64,000 bases of DNA from Channallabes apus (GCA_030522415.1 CM060108.1:40322756-40386755); one strand, 5' to 3'. Counted from the stretch's first letter, positions 18,777 through 31,070 are shown. A program made the numbers and translations. Notes: generated from the letters alone by a model not told the origin.

Positions 18777-21120
18777 GTTCTAGAAATGACATTAATCATC
18801 AACAGATTATGATTTGTTTGTTTATTTAACCAGTTATTTTGCTTTGCCAATACAATGGCAGGACTGGCTTTGAGATTGGGACCAACAGTTAATGATGTAC
18901 AGAAAATTATTGTAAAGTTTTTTGGTACTATATAACTAAAAAAGGTGAGGAGGATAAACCATGGATGTGGTGGACCAGTCCAGTTAATCACATAAATTTC
19001 TTCATATTTTCCATTATTCTGCTTTAGAAAATCAGCTCCATTAATGCCTGGGTTCCAGGGTCCCAAATAGCATAAAATCTAAAGATATTGAACTATGTAG
19101 CGTGTATAATCCCTTTCACACAAGACTTAGTGCTCTTGTTCAGGAGTTAGAGAGGGAGTTGGGATTCAGCCTTATGTTAACTTTTGCTTATTAGTTTTGT
19201 AGCTCAAGCTTTGAACAGAAAACATGGACGGTTCAGAGGAAGTTTGGAATGATTTTAAAACAACTATTAAAGGGACAAAGTGTTGTTTAAGATGACAGAG
19301 TTATGAGATGTGTTTTCTTGCTAAAAGAGCTTACATGACTTGATGACATGATTTTGGTTTTGATTGTGGGTTTTGACAGGCAGCTCCTCTCTCTTCAGTA
19401 CTGCAGACTGTACTGACTTACGTTAACGCATGCTGGTGACTGACAGTTAGTGTAGTTAATGATCGTTAGAACACCTGCGATGCAAAGTGATGCATATAGT
19501 TAAACATTCTAGTGCTGTTACTATCTATTATCATCATATGATAAAGGATGCAGGCATGCAAGATCATCGCTCTTGACTTTTTTTCATCTCTCATGTTTAA
19601 CAGTGGCTCACAAACCAAGTAGGTGCATACTGCCACCTGCTGTATCAGAGAGCGTAAATACCGGAATGTACCCAAGTACGAAGAACAAAAATAATGTGAA
19701 AGCTGGCCAGCAAGGAAACGCTGAGGGGAAGCAATTGTTCCTGGGCATAGTACAAATCAATCGTGCCTAATGTGAAAACACCCTCAGAACATTTATCCTA
19801 TTTCAGTACAGTTTTCACGTATCTGTACTTTACATAAGTAGTTTTTATTAGTGGGTACTTTTTACTTGTATTCCACTACATCCTCAACAAATGTGTTTTT
19901 TCTACTACATTACATTTCTGCAGTGCATTACATAACCACAGTGGTGTGTAACATTCGAAGCAGTAATACAGTGGGGCAAAAAAGTATTTAGTCAGCCACC
20001 AATTGTGCAAGTTCTCCCATTTAAAAACATGAGAGAGGCCTATAATTTTCATCATAGGTATCCCTCAACTACTGTATGAGAGACAAAATGGGGGGGGGGG
20101 GTCCAGAAAATCACATTGTAGGAATTTTAAAGCCAGTTTAACAGTAATAATTTTTATGAAATTAACAGGAATGATCAAACCAAAGACATTTTAGATTAAA
20201 ACATTTCTATAGTGCATGGGTCTTTCTCTTTCAATTATATGTTTAATCATCTCTATTTTCCTTACAATATCACTTTGTTAATTTTGTGATTACTTCCATC
20301 TACATTTAATATGACGAACCGGTAACAAGGTGATAAAAACCGATAATGACTCCATAAATGGCTTAAAACTTGATAACGGCTTGATAACATCACTTAAGAA
20401 TCAGTACCGTTGCATTAGTGTCAGGTGGCGCCAGCTGAAATTTTTGAACATGCTCCAAATTTCCCCCTGACACTAATGACAAAAACAAGCATGACAGAAT
20501 CCACATTGAGCCCAAGTCCAAAAGAATGCAGATTATCCATTCGAGGATGGTGACTGCCTGCTAATCCACACATACAGTAATATCTGGTACTTTCCAACTT
20601 TACTCCGTTAGCAAATCCAACTCTGATTTGTCCCTCGGTGCAAAAGTAGTTTGATGTGAGTAGTTTAGCGCACATATGTGCAACTTTTGAGATATGGAAT
20701 ATTTTCACTGCAAATAAATGAGAGCAATTTTTTCTTGACATCAAGAGTTAGGAGCAAAAACAACTTTACATGCTTTTGGTTTCACCCAGCAATGGAACAT
20801 TTTATCCTGGCATTATTCTAACTTGTATTATAACTTGAATAATAATTCACAACTAAATCCTGTTGTGTCTTCTGGGAGCATCTGACCCCTGGGCTGGACG
20901 AGGGTCTCCAACAAATTATCAGACTTTTTGATGTCAATGTCATTTAACCGCAACCAATCAAAAGAATTTATTTATAAAGCTAAATATGGACATTTAAAGA
21001 AGAAAAAAAGATTTGGCTACATTTTTTACACACACAAACAAGACTCACATGACTGTCCAAAATGATCCAAAAGCGAATTTTGCGTAGTTGGTCCCCTTTA
21101 GGTGGTTAATAGAACTGTAT
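18777..21120. other. Insertion-filled intron between A9 and B9
   Basis: The array intron sequence stops at about 18777. Inside lie an unclassified block and one end of a transposon-like repeat at about 19974-20135, beginning 'cagtggggcaaaaaagtatt'. No exon or transposase is recognised on either strand. Confidence 0.4.
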
Positions 21121-21162
21121 GTTTTATCTTATCGAATGTAAAATCTGTCTTTTCCCAACTAG

Positions 21163-21222
21163 GAAAGAGCAGTGACGGAGATGGCGACATGTTCTCAGAG
21201 CTGAAGCGGGCCATGGAGAAAA
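21163..21222 (+). CDS. Receptor gene 1, cytoplasmic exon B9 (Tyr to Phe)
   Basis: A 60-nt, phase 1-1 exon, acceptor tttcccaactag, donor gtaaga. It encodes GKSSDGDGDMFSELKRAMEK. The motif tyrosine is Phe (MFSEL), so it cannot be phosphorylated. It is the most diverged B copy, and its acceptor has a better pyrimidine tract than the others, suggesting the original 3'-most exon. Confidence 0.58.
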
Positions 21223-22062
21223 GTAAGATGAACTAAAGTGAAGTACTTTTACAACAGTTTTTAACATTAAAAGATATTTACACATATTTTGCTATATTTA
21301 AAAATCTAATTTTGTCACATACACAACCATACACAGTGAAATGCTGTTCGTAAACTAATAAGGAAAGATTAAAAGGATGTAAAATATAAAAACTGCAAAT
21401 ATATAATATGCTTTCAATAAAATAAAGTATAAAATAGGTATATAAAGTGTTAACTGTATAAATTATATAAATTATATGGAGAAAAGCAGTATGGGTGGCC
21501 ATGAAGTGTGAAATCAAGTGAGATATTTGAAATTAAATGAAGTGTGTGTGACAGCTGCAGTAATAGGTTTTACTACATTATTTTCAACACCAGTAAAATG
21601 GCAGATATTTTTATGGAGACCAATGATAGCCCAGATTTAGATCAGCAACGTAAACACCATAAAGCCACTTGGATATTGGACATTATTTGGTTGTATTTGA
21701 AAAAAACATTTTTACAATTATCACCATTTTTTAATTTTACAAATAAAAGAGGCCAAAAGGTGTCTGAAGTCAACTAGTGACAATTTTAACCCTGGACTAT
21801 TTTTTGTTATATTTTAACTGTATTATGATCCAAAAGACAATTTTAATTTTGAACACAGATGTAAAATGTACTTGGTGGGCTGGATTACAACCTTGCACTT
21901 GATTGTGCTGTGTAAATAATCTGTTTCAGGTTGGCTGAAAGATATATTTACACACCAATTTATTTCATTAAAAAAATGTTCATGAAAGCACTTAATAATA
22001 GCTACATGATTAATAACTGAATATTAATTGTTTTTGTTTTTTGCATATAACCATGAAGAGAG

Positions 22063-22088
22063 TCAAATGTCTTCACCCAAGAACTGAT
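22063..22088 (+). CDS. Possible terminal exon of receptor gene 1
   Basis: After the acceptor-like 'aaccatgaag', the B9 phase would give about KSQMSSPKN and a TGA. Spacing and phase fit a last exon, but the acceptor lacks a strong pyrimidine tract and no family motif is visible. An alternative AG two bases on gives a longer frame. Confidence 0.22.
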
Positions 22089-22462
22089 GAAGCAGCTGAA
22101 GAACCTGGTAAACACGATTGTTTTGGAGCAGTTTGTATTTTCTAAAAAGGTTGTGTTTTGCTTAAGGCAAATTTAAGTATTGTACAATCTTTCATGATAA
22201 AGGAGTAACAGTAACTTTATAAAAAAAACATTGTTTCTTGATCTCAGAATGAGCTAGAATTAGGTTTAGCCAAGTTAAGTTGTCAGATTTCATTTCCTGC
22301 ATTATTTTAACACATAAGCTGGCAGTGTTAATTACTAGCTGTTCACTGGCATATTTTAATACTGAAAAAAAAGAAGAAAAAAGTTTTTTTGAATGTTTGT
22401 TTCAAGTTAAGATTCCTTAAAATGTTTTGTTTGTTTTTTTGCTTTTTGAACTCATTTATACT

Positions 22463-22895
22463 ACAGTTAAACCTTGGATTATGAGCATAATTCCTTCCGC
22501 AAGCGTTCTTGTATATCAAAGCACTCGTATATAAAAAGCTAATTTCTCCATAAGAAAAACTTGTTCAAAACTCGAACAATTCGTTCCACAACCCAAAAAT
22601 ATCCATATAAAAATGATTAATACAAAATATATCCCTCACTCACACAATCGTACACACACACTCAAACAAAATAGAAAATGCTTTTTGCTCACCCACATGG
22701 TCACAGGGTTATAGTAAACAGTATATGCATGCACGGATGTTGACTATAAAGTGATGCACGTGCACTGAACCCAAACATGTGACAATTAACCACAAGGCTG
22801 CTCATATTTCAAGACCTTGCTTGTTTCCTGAGTTTAGATTCATTTATATACAGACTTGCACACGAAGGTACTCGCAACCCAATGTTTAACTGTAT
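22463..22895. repeat. Interspersed repeat, class unknown
   Basis: Begins 'cagttaaaccttggattatgagc', with repeated 'actcgtatataaaa'-type words. It is related in opposite orientation to 205-348. Confidence 0.4.
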
Positions 22896-22959
22896 TTATT
22901 TATTATAAATTAGTGTTTTTGTGAAATGTAATAATTCTTTTTTTTTTTTTTATAAATAT

Positions 22960-23110
22960 ATACCTTTGCATTATGCATATATCGCTAGTTTGATTCCCTG
23001 GGTGATGCTGTAGCCTCCCACAGCCGGGGGCCTGGAGAGAGCTGATTGGCTGAGCTCTCCCAGAGGGGTGTGATGGCAGGCACACTGCGCTCTCACATCA
23101 ATCATGGCTG
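22960..23110 (+). repeat. Possible SINE-like repeat with B-box-like word
   Basis: Has 'gtttgattccctgggtgatgctg' followed by a GC-richer 'cacagccgggggcctggagagagctgattggctgagctctcc' block, unlike its AT-rich surroundings. A tRNA relation is inferred from the B-box-like word only. Confidence 0.35.
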
Positions 23111-23950
23111 ATTGATGTGACTATATAATACATGCTTTTATAAAAGATTTAGAATAATCATGCTTTGCAAAAATTATTATAGTATTTCTATGATTGTGCT
23201 TTAAATTTTTATGATTGTACTTTTAAGACTATATACATGCTTTTATAAAAGCTTTGAAATAACAATTACGCTTTGCAAAAAAAGTTTATGGTATTTTTAT
23301 GATTGTACTTTCATTATTTGACTTCTGTTTTATTATTCTGTTCTATTATTTTTCAGACTATATGTTTAGTATTTTAGAGTATACAATTAATCATAAACTT
23401 TATTATATGGTTTATTATAAAGTCTTAATTGCATCTCCAACACATGATAAAATATCAAAGTATACATTATTTTTACTTAATTTGTTTTATTTAACATTGC
23501 TTAATAATCTTTGAATGCATGATTTAATAATTTTAGTTTTAGTTTTTCAGTAATTTAAACAGTACATAATGAATTTTGCTTGTTTTTGTAAACATTATGT
23601 CTGGTTTTAGCAAAAAATAAATATATTTAAAAAACAGCAGGTCATATGTTCCGTTCTTCTCTTTATTATCAGAGATGATTGACGTTTAATCAGTGCTGGT
23701 TGGCTGAATGTAAAATCTACACTTACTTTAAATGCAGGTCTGGAAGTGACTTACTTTGCTTTTGCAATTGAACGTCCATTTTTCTCAAGCAGGGTAAAAT
23801 GAGAGCGAAAAATGGCAGTAATGAACAAGAAAAAATTTTTTACATTTCAAATAAATGTTTTAACCCTTATCTTCTGTAATTGCCATTACAAATACTACAA
23901 TACACAGAATCCAGCTATGTTTTGTGATGTTTGAATTGTAACAAGAATCT
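23111..23950. other. AT-rich intergenic sequence
   Basis: Nothing recognisable. A tandem-like pair of 'atgcttttataaaag' blocks is present (23130 and 23240), and an aataaa-rich stretch at about 23617 could serve as a polyadenylation signal for receptor gene 1, but no terminal exon is firmly placed. Confidence 0.3.
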
Positions 23951-23954
23951 CCCA

Positions 23955-24135
23955 TAATCAAAAACTGAGGGAGTGGTAGCTCAGGCGGCTAATGATCTAG
24001 GTTATTGGTTTGGAGATCTGAGGATCCGAATTCGAGCCCAGGTTGCCACACCCCATACTACCCAGCCACTGCATGTTAGATGTGGTCCGCTGTGGCGACC
24101 CCTTGACTGGAGCAGCCGAATGACTAACAACAACA
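23955..24135 (+). repeat. tRNA-derived SINE (second family)
   Basis: The head 'gtggtagctcaggcggct' resembles a tRNA A box, followed by a B-box-like 'aattcgagccc' and 'gtggtccgctgtggcgacccc'. A relative of the 'ggcgacccc' body appears reversed at 34760-34965. Confidence 0.55.
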
Positions 24136-24439
24136 TTTGTAATCCTAGAGAAGATAAATTGCACACATACATTTAAGCATTTGGTAGACTATCTTATCCA
24201 GAGCGACTTTGAAGTTTCTGTCATTGGAAAGATACTTACACTGGGTTAGTAGATCACTAACTAAGTGACATCAGTCAAGCACAGCTGGGAAGCTGATTTT
24301 TTTTATGGATGGGGGGGATTATTTAAAGTGCTAAAAGAAAATTCTAAAGTAAAATGTCTAGCCATCATTTTGTGATCTCAAGCTCAAGTGCACTCGGGTT
24401 ATGAATGCACTTAAAAAAAAATAATAAGGTTATTGAGTG

Positions 24440-24772
24440 ACCTACAGCTCTGTCGCCTTGCACCTATAAGGTGCGGGTTCGAATCTCGTATCTGTGGGCA
24501 TGGAGTTTGCATTTTCTCCCCGTGCTTGGTGGACTTCCTCTATGTACTCCGGTTTCCTCCCACAGTCCAAAGACCTGCAGATTAGGCTAATTGGCATTCC
24601 CAAATTGCCAAAATCCTGCATTGCCTGTGCGTGTGTGTGTGTGTGCACCTTGCGATGGATTGGCACCCTGTTCAGGGTGTACCCTGCCTCGTGCCCTAAG
24701 CCTCCTGGGATAGACTCCAGGCCCCCGAGACCCTGAATACAGGATAAAGCGGTATAGACGATGAGTGAGTGA
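24440..24772 (+). repeat. tRNA-derived SINE, full length
   Basis: B box gggttcgaatc, 'tttcctcccacagtccaaag' body, (GT)n, then 'caccctgttcagggtgtaccctgcctc' and a tail with 'acaggataaagcggtatagacgatgagtgag'. It is in the same superfamily as the array SINEs but with a more complete 3' end. Confidence 0.7.
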
Positions 24773-24949
24773 CCTACAGTTGTCAAAGTCCAGGCTTAAA
24801 TCTGATTGCTATTCATGCTTGAAAACTCACTTAAATTTCGCTGAATTAAAACAATTCTGCAAAGACTGTGCCAAACTTCCTGAACAGTGATGTTAAGGAC
24901 TCACTGCCAGTAATTGTAAACAAATATTAATTAACCAGTTATTAATTTT

Positions 24950-25035
24950 AGGGCGCAATTACTTTTTCACATAGGGACAGGTAGGTCTGGACAGCTTTTT
25001 TCACCTTAACAAATAAAATTGTTTAAAAACTGCAT
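24950..25035. repeat. Interspersed repeat piece related to 1-100
   Basis: Shares the 'attactttttcacatagggacaggtaggt' type start with the left edge of the window. Confidence 0.45.
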
Positions 25036-25084
25036 GCTGTATTTATTTTTTTCAGATTATCATTCACATTACAATTGGTTGGAT

Positions 25085-25222
25085 GATCCCAATCAGATTG
25101 GCACGCTGTCCAGGGTGTATCCTGCCTTGTGCCCTGAGTCTCCTGGGATAGGCTCCAGGTCCCCCACGACCCTAAATACAGGATAAAGCGGTATAGAAGA
25201 TGAATGAATGAATGAATGATCC
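25085..25222 (+). repeat. SINE 3' end with (ATGA)n tail
   Basis: Only the 3' body is present, from 'ggcacgctgtccagggtgtatcctgcc' to 'ggtatagaagatgaatgaatg', with a tetranucleotide tail typical of SINE/LINE insertions. Confidence 0.65.
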
Positions 25223-25384
25223 CAATCATTTAAGTGTGACAAATATGCAAAAACAAAACATACATACACACTGAGACATTTTTAAAAAGTTAATTGGTTT
25301 CAGGATAATGCAACATCAGCTCCCTTCTCTACACTGAAGTTTACTGGTGTCAGTCTCTCTCTATCTATCTCTCTATACACACAC

Positions 25385-25985
25385 AATCCTATGCAAATTT
25401 TTGGCACCCCTTGATAAATAACAGATTTTGGTGATTTATTTTTATTTTATTGAAAAGATGTTAACAATCTCATGGAAATGGAAAAACTGCACAATATTTT
25501 CAGCAAACATTGATGCATAATAACTTTTTATTTCATGAATTGAACAAAGATAAAAAAAATAAAATAATTATTAACAAAAAATAATTAACAAAAAAGGTGA
25601 AATAACTGAAAACATGTTTTATATTCTAGTTTCTTCAAAGTAGACACCCTTTGCTCTGATAACTGCTTTGCACACTCTTGGCATTCTCTCGATAAGCTTC
25701 AAGAGGTCGTCACTGTTTCCAACAGTATTGAAGGAGTTCCCAGAGGTGTTTAGCACTTGTTGGCTCCTTTGCCTTCACTCTTCGGTCCAGCTCACCCCAA
25801 ACCATCTCGATTGGGTTCAGGTCCGGTGACTGTGGAGACCTTTTTTTGTTACATAACTCCACATGTGTTCATTCATAGTTTTGATGCCTTCAGTGAGAAT
25901 CTACCAATGTAAATAGTCATGAAAATAAAGAAAACACTTTGACAGATAGATGAGAAGGTGTGTCTTTTGGCCTGTACTGTATATA
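25385..25985 (-). mobile_element. Tc1/mariner-like element fragments
   Basis: 25625-25850 on the minus strand matches a recognisable transposon tract ('ttctctcgataagcttcaagaggtcg', 'accatctcgattgggttcaggtc'), then jumps to the terminus 'ggtgtgtcttttggcctgtactgta'. The middle is deleted. The preceding piece at 25385-25410 looks like the end of another element. Confidence 0.55.
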
Positions 25986-25989
25986 TGTA

Positions 25990-26143
25990 ACGTCTTGCAG
26001 CCGGAGGTCTAACTCCGCCGTTGCCGGTTCCCAAGTGCCGGATGAGGCGCTGGGCTAGCCACCCGCCACATAAAACTCAACCGCTACGGAAACAACGAGA
26101 AACACTTGTTGCTCTATGCACCGATCGGTGCTGGAGGTCTTAA

Positions 26144-26145
<2 letters not shown>
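25990..26145 (+). mobile_element. Possible LINE fragment
   Basis: A GC-rich piece ('ggaggtctaactccgccgttgccggttccc') resembling the 5' part of a LINE repeated in fish. No reading frame is preserved. Confidence 0.3.

Positions 26146-26214
<69 letters not shown>
26146..26214. repeat. (TA)n microsatellite
   Basis: About 69 bp of uninterrupted TA dinucleotide. Confidence 0.95.
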
Positions 26215-26215
<1 letters not shown>

Positions 26216-26253
26216 TCATATAAGTATACTTCTAACTAAATGCTTTTTTTTAG

Positions 26254-26800
26254 AATTGAAAGACGGCCACATGAGGGTGGAAGAACATGCATGTTCTCAC
26301 AACACCAGGAGACACAACATTTATTGTGGATATGGTCCGTCAAAATAATGCAATTCGACTGCATAAAATACAGCAGCCGATCATAGAAGACAACATATAT
26401 TTTGAGGGAATAAATAGTCTGTCGACAATTGACCGTGTCCTGCAACGCAACAAGATAAGGATGAAACAAGTTTATTGGGTACCATTTGAGCGAAACTGTG
26501 AGAGAGTGAAAGAGCAACGATGTCAATATGTGCAAATAAGTAAACTTTTACAGTAATCTCAGTACTAGAATGTATACTGTATTGTCTGGGAAGCAGCACA
26601 TGTGTGCATCATACTGTGTCATTTAAAGAACAGCATGTAGTTTGTTTTCGCTGTGTATGAAGAATCTTTGAGCTTGACTCAATGGTTAGGCCTCATGTAT
26701 ACATCTTCGTGGATGACGCTGGATTCAATCTAGCAAAAAGGAGAAGAAGAGGTCGCAACATCATAGGTCAACGTGCCATTATTGAACTGCCTGGCAACTC
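26254..26800 (+). pseudogene. Broken DDE transposase (IS630/Tc1 superfamily)
   Basis: Two coding pieces in order. 26287-26525 has the helix-turn-helix end and linker (LSTIDRVLQRNKIRMKQVYW). 26682-26800 has the DDE core start (YIFVDDAGFNLAKRRRRGRN). About 130 bp of the intervening core and everything after the second piece are missing or shifted. It lies just upstream of the first exon of receptor gene 2. Confidence 0.65.
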
Positions 26801-26870
26801 TCTCTCTTTCACACACACACAAACATTCGTCCATGTGCATGCACACGCACACAGATTGTTTTTCATAAAC

Positions 26871-26880
26871 ACAGGAAGTT
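26871..26880 (+). promoter_or_regulatory. ETS/PU.1-like motif near receptor gene 2 start
   Basis: ACAGGAAGT lies about 50 bp upstream of the proposed ATG, with no TATA box close by. PU.1 and other ETS factors are known to drive TATA-less leukocyte promoters through AGGAAGT words. Function here is inference. Confidence 0.35.
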
Positions 26881-26928
26881 TTGAGACTTCAGCACAGACA
26901 CGTCTCAGTCAGTCATCAGTAGGACAGG

Positions 26929-26959
26929 ATGGAGCTCCGTCCACTCTGTGTGATGCTCT
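26929..26959 (+). CDS. Receptor gene 2, exon 1: signal peptide start
   Basis: ATG followed by MELRPLCVML, ending in a consensus donor (gtgagt at 26960) in phase 1. A short first exon with this type of leader is usual for fish Ig-superfamily receptor genes. It joins in frame to the 33-nt exon at 36686 to give a leader of MELRPLCVMLLMMGLIHC type. The upstream 60 bp would be 5' UTR. Confidence 0.68.
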
Positions 26960-27912
26960 GTGAGTAAATGTTCTCTGTCTGTCTTCATTACAGTGATTGA
27001 TGCTGAATTAAGTTTCTAATTAACATTCTAATTAGTCGTGTCATCAGGTTCTGTGTGATTATGTAATTTTATTTCAGGATACTGATTTTAGAGTAAACGG
27101 TACATTCTGCCTTTTGTGGTGTGTTTATATTCAGTCCAATGTGTTTTATGAGTAAAATATGAAATAGTTATTAAATAAACCCTATTTATACCACTTGCAT
27201 GCTGGTGTCTCACATTTCTGCAGAACATCACAGCTGATGATTTTAACTGTTATGCATTGATAGGTTGTAGTTTAGGATTTTATATTTAACACGTTATATT
27301 TGTGTGGTGATGTTTTCTGCACTCTATCATCTGTGAAGTAGAAAGAAAAAATTGCTCTTGTAATATACTAAAAACCTTGCAGGCTTAAACTTTGCAGGCC
27401 TTAAGGTCTGTGCCAAACCGACAGGAAGTCAGGTGACAATTATAAGATTTATTTGGTGAAATTATTCTAGGGCAGTCACATATTGATTTGTTTTGTTTAT
27501 ACTGTAACTATATTGTAAGTGTGCAGGCTACAAGACAAGGCACCATTTTTTCTGAACTTTTTCACACCTTACAAATTAAAAAGCGGACATTGACGAAAGG
27601 AAACTGTTTATTAAAGCTACAACAAGAGTTTGTGAATAAGAGACTTTTATTCAGCATATCCATATATAAATGTCTCTGTGTTTAACATCTGGCCAGAGCA
27701 GCTGCAGCTTAACACACATCTATTCAAGATTAAAATAGAGTATGAACAAATGATATTAGACATCCATGTTGATTTTTTTTATGCTGATTGGTCAGAAGGT
27801 ATTGATTAATTTTCTATAACAGCATCTCGTATAATACTACAGGCTGCAATATAAAGCACAGATTCAGATTATTGTTGTTACTCTTTATTTTGTGCCCAGG
27901 GAACTGTGAAAA

Positions 27913-27947
<35 letters not shown>

Positions 27948-28394
27948 TATAGATATAGATTAAGATAGATTGCCCTTTGTGGTTCTTTACTAACATGGCA
28001 AAATACATACTGTGAAATACATACTGTATGCTATTAAAATACAACATGTGCTTTTAGGTGTTGATTCATTAGTGACAAGTAGTTTGTGGTTTGTGCCTTT
28101 TCAGACATCATCAAACATGACTATAAATGGTAAAACGTATGGTATGTTCATTAATAAACATATGGGTATGAGAGTATGGAGTTCTTTGAGTGATAAGTTG
28201 TCTTGGTCTTAAACATATATTTCAGAATTTGTCAGGAATGAACGATTGCAGGTTAGGCATAATTGCAGACGTGAAGATTAAATAAAAGAAAACAAACACA
28301 AGATGCAAGATTTTTCTGTTAGAGGATTACAGAAAAATCTTTTTTCTGTCAGCATCCAAAAATCTAACCATGTACATTATGCAGGAGCTTCTTC

Positions 28395-29250
28395 AGCATG
28401 AAGGGCAGTGACAGGAAAAAAGGCCTCCAATCTTACCAGGTGGTCTTTACTGGAGTTGACCATATGTATCTAGCAGTGTTTTTAGGAACAGAAAGTTGCA
28501 AAAACAAAAACTGGGAGGGTATAATGGAGAAGGTGTGTTTCAATGGACCTGGGTTCTGCCTCAGCTGTCCACAAGGGGAGAGGGCTGTTCATTATTGGAG
28601 GCTCAGGTACAAAACTGTAGGAAATTTCAGTCCTGAACTATTGAGTCACAAGTCCTCAAAGAGCAGCTGTTTGCATCAGCCGAGGCCAGGACTGTCTTGT
28701 GAGGAGGATCTGAGGAGGGACAACACTTCAAAACAGCAGGTGAACTGTGCACAGAAATATCCATGAAGTCAGGCTGCCTGATGGAGAGACTTGTGGTTGA
28801 GGGGTTCTCAGTGCTACCTTGGCATCTCAGGGAAGCTTTGAGACATAGTGAAAACTAGCAGCCTCTCTACCTTTACCCATACTTTCAGCAGGAGAAGATC
28901 ATCAACAAGAGGAAGGAGCCCTTCTGTCCTTTCAAACACCTCTTTTAACAACTTTCGAATATGCCACCAAGAAAGTGTTATATGGAACTTTTGTCAAGGC
29001 TGTGGAGAGAGGCTCTCTGGCTGGAGAAAGCGAGGTTCCTATGCAAGCCGTCCATAAAGAAGTGCACAGCTGATCTATAGTGGCAAATAGTACATGGGGC
29101 CGAACAGGTGGCACATTTTGACCCCACCAGGGGTAAAGAGTGTCTGTTCTATGGAAAGGAGGAAACAATAGACTACTTGTTATTAAGTAGCATAATGGGT
29201 TATTAATGATGCAGGCAGAAAATCTGCACATACTCGGGCCAAAGTACAAG
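28395..29250 (+). mobile_element. Degenerate LINE-like coding remnant
   Basis: Several short frames in one direction. The piece at 28960-29030 reads about ATKKVLYGTFVKAVERGSL, resembling the C-terminal region of fish L1/Tx1-type LINE ORF2. The frames are broken and no RT core is visible, so the class is uncertain. Confidence 0.35.
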
Positions 29251-29959
29251 CCAAAATTCTGTCACTATATGGAATTTCATTACTATCATTTCAGGCTAAA
29301 CAAAATGCAGGGGGTGGCACTCAGTTATTGAGCACATACCCCTGCTGAACCTAGACCTGACCAACAGAAGCAACCCCAAATCATAACACGATCCCCACAG
29401 GGCACTAAACATGACGATCGATTTGGAACAGGGGAAATCTGGACTTAAGTTTGGACAAAAGGTTAGTTATGATAAAATGATAAGGAGCTACACACTACAT
29501 CAGTTAAAGTTAAATAAACTTTTGCCAGCTGAAACATTAATAACTACAGTATTTATCCAATGGATACCAGACTATTTGCTTAGTTACAGTAAATCCACGT
29601 GGTGACGTTTATTTGGTGCAGCAGTTTATATTCACTGACATGGCACTGTTTTCAACAACAAGACAAAATAATGCTTTACAATATGTTGTAACTTCAAATG
29701 TGAGGTGAGACTGTGGCAAGCAGATGGCAAATCAATTGACTTAGATGAAAGATGTTTATATTTAAAGAGACATGACAATTTGTTTAACATCAAATCAGAG
29801 CTGATTCTGCTTTAGGTAACACTGAGATTAATATAGCACATTGTGTATAATAACAAACTATTAGTCTTATACTACCATGCTGCTAAACTCAATTTCCTTT
29901 TTTTGTAACAGAAGCTATGCCAATAGTACTGGTTGCAGAACAAAGCACAAAATATATAG

Positions 29960-30107
29960 ACTGATTACTATCAAGTGTTCCACTGAGCGTCACAGGAAAT
30001 CCTTTCTCCCAACGGCCATAAAACTTTACAACTCTTCGCTGTAACTCATACACACATGTATGTGGATTTTTTCACTGACTGGTATACAACAGGACACTAA
30101 TACTTAC

Positions 30108-30142
<35 letters not shown>

Positions 30143-30240
30143 CCCCACCTTCCTTAGTTAACAACTGTGAGCACCTGTAACCGAGCATAAGCAATTTCCC
30201 TTTGGGATTAATAAAGTTCTTTGAATCTTGAATGAATGAA
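29960..30240 (+). mobile_element. LINE 3' end
   Basis: A short frame end RKSFLPTAIKLYNSSL and stop, then an untranslated tail with poly-T (30110-30142) and 'ccctttgggattaataaagttctttgaatcttgaatg', a tail often seen at the 3' end of L2/CR1-type LINEs. Confidence 0.55.
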
Positions 30241-31070
30241 TCTTGAATAATTATTAATTTCCATCATGGTAAAGCATTTATGTCACTAGATTTGTAAACG
30301 AGTGTAGATTAAGTCCGATTGCTCTTTGCAGTTTCTCAGTAACGTGACAAGATGTTTTTGTCTCTGTATTTTTGCAACTTTAAGTGTGAAGGATGATGCT
30401 AAAAAAGAATGAGTACTTTTAGTTGCTGACATTAGTGACAACAACACATTTGTCTTTTGTGCCTTGTGGCTTTCACGCATGAACAACATAAAACATCACT
30501 ATAGATGGTAAAAAGTATGGTGTCTTGTTTAGTAAAGGATTGTAATCATGGCATTCTGTTCTTTCAGGACATTCTTGAAATGCTCTTATTGTTCCTAAAA
30601 TATGTTAGTAGCTTTAAAATGGTTCTAAGGAAGTGCACCTGATGAACCAGTAACGGTATCATGAGTACCCAAGGATCAATGATCAATGATATGTTTGGGG
30701 AGCAAAAGCTTGTTATTCTGTTCTGATCCCACAGAAGTGCTCCTGTTGCACAAATTACTGAAAAATAATTAATGGATATTAAAATGTAGGAGTGCCAAAC
30801 CTTAAAATGCATCACAGCATTATATGTATAAGAGTGTGTAGCCACAGTCTGGCCAGAGTGACCAAGCTAAACTACCACCCAAAATCTTTACAATGGGATT
30901 TTGGCCATCTCAATGGATCCTGGAGTTGTAGTAGAAGGTGAAGAGGTCTGATGCATCATAATAACTTTCAAATTGTTTTACCAGTGTAAAAAAAAAACAT
31001 GCACTATAGCAAGAAAGCAGGCTGCAGTGTGATCTGTGATTCTAAATATATATATTTATATACTGTATAT

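Noticed and set aside
773..21222. CRISPR-like regular repeats
   Set aside because: The repeats are tandem exon-intron units with splice sites in a vertebrate sequence, not short direct repeats with spacers.
28395..28766. 122-residue open frame as a host gene
   Set aside because: It sits in a repeat-filled intron and continues into broken LINE-like frames; more likely a retroelement remnant.
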